DNA from: Pontiella desulfatans
GTDB lineage: Bacteria; Verrucomicrobiota; Kiritimatiellia; Kiritimatiellales; Pontiellaceae
DNA: 64,000 bases
NCBI RefSeq assembly: GCF_900890425.1
Contig: NZ_CAAHFG010000002.1
Coordinates: 992,001-1,056,000, forward strand
Direction of reading: 5' to 3'
How positions within the stretch are numbered: position 1 is the stretch's first letter; every line of letters starts with the position of its first letter. Under the pieces are notes generated by a model, which worked only from the letters and a program-made list of their open reading frames with translations, was not told the DNA's origin and searched no databases. Positions 61,679 through 64,000 of the stretch are shown piece by piece. Made by a program: the position numbers and the translations under genes.

Positions 61679-62494
61679 ATGAGACTGGAATCCAATAGAC
61701 GCGCCATGCTTCAGGCGGCGGCATGCGTTGTGGCATCGTCGGCGGCGGTGAGGGGCGCGGAGGAAAAGCCGGGCAAGAAGGGGATCGGCCTCGAACTGAA
61801 GTCGAACCCGGACTGGAGGAAAAAGCTGCTTGGGGCGAAGGCCGACTGGTTCTACACCTGGGGTGCCACCCCGCCCGAACCCGTGGTTTCTTCTGTTGAG
61901 TTTGTCCCGATGATCTGGGGGCAGTGGAGCTGCAACCCTGAAATTCTCAAGGTGCTTGGCGAAAAGGGATTCGATACCGTGCTCGGATTCAACGAACCCG
62001 ACCAATACAACCAGGCCAAACTATCCGTCGAAGACGCGCTCCGCCTTTGGCCGATCCTCATGGAATCTGGCATCCGGCTGGGCAGCCCGGCCTGTGTCCA
62101 CGCCGACGGCGAATGGATGGACGCCTTCATGAAGGGCGTGAAAAAAAAGGGATACCGCGTCGACTTCATCGCCATGCATTCCTACATGGGCGATAACGTC
62201 GACTTTTTTCTCGATCGGGTCGAACAGATCCACCGGTACTATAAAAAGCCCATATGGATTACGGAATTTTGCGTGGCCGACTGGGAGGCCTGCGCCGACC
62301 GCCCCAACCTGTATTCGCAGGACAAGGTGCTCAAGTTTATGGAAACCGTGCTTCCACAGCTCGAAAAGCGGGACTATGTCGAGCGCTACGCCTGGTATTC
62401 CTCACCTTACTACTACCACCCGCTCAACACCTCCGTCCTGTTCAATGCCGACGGAACCGCCAACAAGCTCGGCGATCTATACGCATCGATTTAA
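61679..62494 (+). CDS. secreted GH128-like (Asl1-like) glycosidase
   Basis: 271 residues. The N-terminus has a twin-arginine-like pattern (SNRRAMLQAAACVVASSAAV), suggesting Tat export. The body is a compact TIM barrel of the Asl1-like glycosyl hydrolase group (PF11790, GH128): KKGIGLELKSN, ADWFYTWG, FVPMIWG, the acid/base candidate Glu106 in LGFNEPDQ, FIAMHSYMGDN, and the nucleophile candidate Glu196 in PIWITEFCVADW. Known GH128 members act on beta-1,3-glucans. It lies 125 bp after a sulfatase gene and just before the sigma-factor gene, with a palindrome over its ribosome site. Confidence 0.88.
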   Translation: MRLESNRRAMLQAAACVVASSAAVRGAEEKPGKKGIGLELKSNPDWRKKLLGAKADWFYTWGATPPEPVVSSVEFVPMIWGQWSCNPEILKVLGEKGFDTVLGFNEPDQYNQAKLSVEDALRLWPILMESGIRLGSPACVHADGEWMDAFMKGVKKKGYRVDFIAMHSYMGDNVDFFLDRVEQIHRYYKKPIWITEFCVADWEACADRPNLYSQDKVLKFMETVLPQLEKRDYVERYAWYSSPYYYHPLNTSVLFNADGTANKLGDLYASI

Positions 62495-62612
62495 TCCGGT
62501 GGATCCCTGGTTTTCCCGGCGCCGGGGCATAAATTGGGGTAGGGGATTTTTTTTTCGAAAAACCGGTCAGATACCGGCGTGCGGCAACCTTTATAGATAG
62601 AAGGTTCGGCAA

Positions 62613-63122
62613 ATGGATATTACGGAAAAATATATTCGGGAATACAGCGCCTGTGAGCAGGACTTGCGGTTCTACATCGCGAGCCTGATCAATAATAAAA
62701 GCGATGTGGACGATATCCTGCAGGAAACAGCCACTGCGATCTGGAAAAAATATGAGCTTCGCGACCCGGAAAAGCCGTTTTTACCCTGGGCGCTGACGTT
62801 TGCCTTCAACGCCGTCCGGAATTATCGGCAAAAGCTCAAGACCCGGCAAAAATATTTCAGCAACGAACTGTTGGAATCCATGGCTGTGGTGGAGGAAAAA
62901 CGCCACGATGAGCTGGCGGCCCAGAGCAAGATCCTCCAATCCGCGATCCGGAGCCTGAGCGAGCGCGAGCGCCTGCTGATCGAACACCGCTACAGCAGCG
63001 GCGGAACCATCCAGACGCTGGCCGAGAAACTCGGCGAAAAGCCGGACGCCCTATATAAGCAACTCCAGCGCACCCGCGAAAAACTGTTGCGAATCATCCA
63101 GTTGGAAATGAAGAGAGCCTAG
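62613..63122 (+). CDS. ECF-type RNA polymerase sigma factor
   Basis: 169 residues; AGAAGG before ATG. Region 2 is visible as DLRFYIASLINNKSDVDDILQ, ETATAIWKKYELRDPEKPF and PWALTFAFNAVRNYRQK (about 17-80), region 4 as AIRSLSERERLLIEHRYSSG and TIQTLAEKLGEKPDALYKQL (about 110-160). The form matches the sigma-70 group described from Rhodopirellula and Verrucomicrobium, usually paired with a membrane FecR-like protein, as here. The FecR-like gene starts on the base after its stop codon. Targets are unknown. Confidence 0.93.
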   Translation: MDITEKYIREYSACEQDLRFYIASLINNKSDVDDILQETATAIWKKYELRDPEKPFLPWALTFAFNAVRNYRQKLKTRQKYFSNELLESMAVVEEKRHDELAAQSKILQSAIRSLSERERLLIEHRYSSGGTIQTLAEKLGEKPDALYKQLQRTREKLLRIIQLEMKRA

Positions 63123-64000
63123 ATGGACAGGAAACACAAAACACTTTACCGCCTGTTAAGCGCGCGCCACGACGGCAGAACGTTGACCGACGATGAATTG
63201 GCCACGCTGGAAGCCTTGCTGGACGGCGACGAAGCCGCCCAGTTCGACTATTTCCGGATGGAACGCCTGTTCCATGATCTGGAGTGCCAATTCATGGGCA
63301 ACTGCGCCGAAACCGTCATCCGGGAATTTCCGAAGAACCCCGGCAAAATCCTTCCCCTGGTGGGATGGTCGACCGCCATCGCCGCTTCGTTGGTTGCGGC
63401 CTTGCTGCTGGTTCCGCGCCCGGGAACCGGACGCGATACCCTCCTGGTGAAAACGGACGCGACCATTTTGACCCGCGACGACCAGATCGTTGCGCGGGTG
63501 GTTGGCTCGCAGGATCTGGGATGGGGGGCGGAAAATTCCGTGGAAATCGCCAACGGCGAGTTGAAGCCGGGCCTGCTCGACCTGGAACGCGGAACACTCG
63601 ATGTTGTCCTCGACAACGGAACCCGCCTCGGTTTCGTGGCGCCGGTCCGAATGGACTTATCCTCGCTACGTCGCCTGGCCTTGCTGTCCGGCGAATTGGT
63701 GCTGGATGTCCCCGGCCTCTCCGAGGGCCTCACGGTCACCACGCCGGATGCCGTACTGACGGCCAATACCGCTCTCACCCTGATCCGAAGCGGCGGGGAG
63801 CGCACCGATACCATGGTCAAGGTGGAGCGTGGCGCGGTTGATCTTTTCACCGAAGATGAAACCGGCCGCGAGGTGCGCAAGAGTCTCGTGGGAAAGGAAT
63901 CGGTCGAGATTGCCCGCGGAACGGCCGATCCCGTGATGCTAACCAAGCAAATCATCGAGCCGCGGGTCGATTTGTCGCAGCCGCCGGAGCTCAAGGATTT
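63123..64000 (+). CDS. FecR-like membrane regulator, 3' end outside window
   Basis: The frame starts at the ATG immediately after the sigma-factor stop codon and stays open for 292 codons to the window edge. The N-terminal cytoplasmic part (about 1-75) has a helical anti-sigma-like segment (LYRLLSARHDGRTLTDDELA). One transmembrane helix follows near 80-95 (GWSTAIAASLVAALLLVP). A FecR-type periplasmic domain comes after it (about 105-275: VEIANGELKPGLLDLERGTL, FVAPVRMDLSS, LVLDVPGLSEGLTVTTPDAV). In PVC bacteria such proteins often continue into a LamG or F5/8 domain, which would lie outside this window. It probably controls the sigma factor in response to an outside signal. Confidence 0.88.
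   Translation, partial: MDRKHKTLYRLLSARHDGRTLTDDELATLEALLDGDEAAQFDYFRMERLFHDLECQFMGNCAETVIREFPKNPGKILPLVGWSTAIAASLVAALLLVPRPGTGRDTLLVKTDATILTRDDQIVARVVGSQDLGWGAENSVEIANGELKPGLLDLERGTLDVVLDNGTRLGFVAPVRMDLSSLRRLALLSGELVLDVPGLSEGLTVTTPDAVLTANTALTLIRSGGERTDTMVKVERGAVDLFTEDETGREVRKSLVGKESVEIARGTADPVMLTKQIIEPRVDLSQPPELKD

Overview
This window looks like a chromosomal segment of a marine, polysaccharide-degrading member of the Planctomycetes-Verrucomicrobia-Chlamydiae superphylum. A Pontiella-like Kiritimatiellota is my best guess. The evidence is seven Cys-type sulfatases, very large multi-domain secreted lyases with DNRLRE, PA14, PKD and thrombospondin-type-3-like parts, PEP-CTERM proteins, sulfatase and alpha-L-fucosidase neighbours, and an ECF-sigma/FecR pair at the right edge. 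This is inferred from content; there is no rRNA or other phylogenetic marker in the window. I saw no tRNA, rRNA, CRISPR array, integrase or intact insertion sequence.

Layout. 1-3.2 kb: a DUF1254/DUF1214 lipoprotein cut by the left edge, a small membrane protein and an outer-membrane beta-barrel of the BamA/D15 type. 3.3-25 kb: locus 1, a LacI-controlled polysaccharide lyase locus. It has a leftward GH29 fucosidase, a leftward three-gene lyase operon (BNR-propeller lyase-like, alginate-lyase-like, heparinase II/III-like), a rightward PEP-CTERM protein, a large DNRLRE protein, a PL14-like lyase, the LacI regulator and a sodium:solute symporter. Five copies of the dyad ATAAA-N4-TTTAT and one imperfect copy lie in its promoters, including the promoter region of the lacI-type gene itself. 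25-29 kb: an uncharacterised two-repeat secreted protein translationally coupled to a sulfatase that carries a frameshift in an A7G4 tract. 29-30.8 kb: an isolated acyl-CoA synthetase. 30.8-53.5 kb: locus 2, with a leftward NarL/LuxR-type two-component system and a rightward series: PEP-CTERM protein, giant putative glycosidase, cadherin-like repeat protein, four sulfatases, a GH43/GH117-like propeller enzyme, a second GH29 fucosidase, an esterase, a LamG-like protein and a GH141-like beta-helix enzyme. A 20-bp dyad of the form TATCCCAA-N4-TTGGGATA is found three times, about 97-101 nt before a start codon each time. 53.5-62.5 kb: two similar sulfatases in inverted orientation flanking GH16 and GH2 enzymes, then a GH128-like enzyme. 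62.6-64 kb: ECF sigma factor and FecR-like protein, running off the edge.

How it may work together (inference). Secreted lyases, glycosidases and sulfatases would take apart sulfated, fucose-containing and uronate-containing algal glycans outside the cell or in the periplasm. Oligosaccharides or monomers would enter by the symporter, and LacI would derepress locus 1. The sensor kinase has a large extracytoplasmic region and would control locus 2. There is no SusC/SusD pair; instead each locus begins with a short PEP-CTERM protein made of the same module that occurs in its large secreted neighbours, which makes these proteins candidates for surface glycan binders. Many of the large proteins end in related C-terminal tails (Y-x-V ... 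FFK[VL][DE]), which may be a secretion or surface-retention signal.
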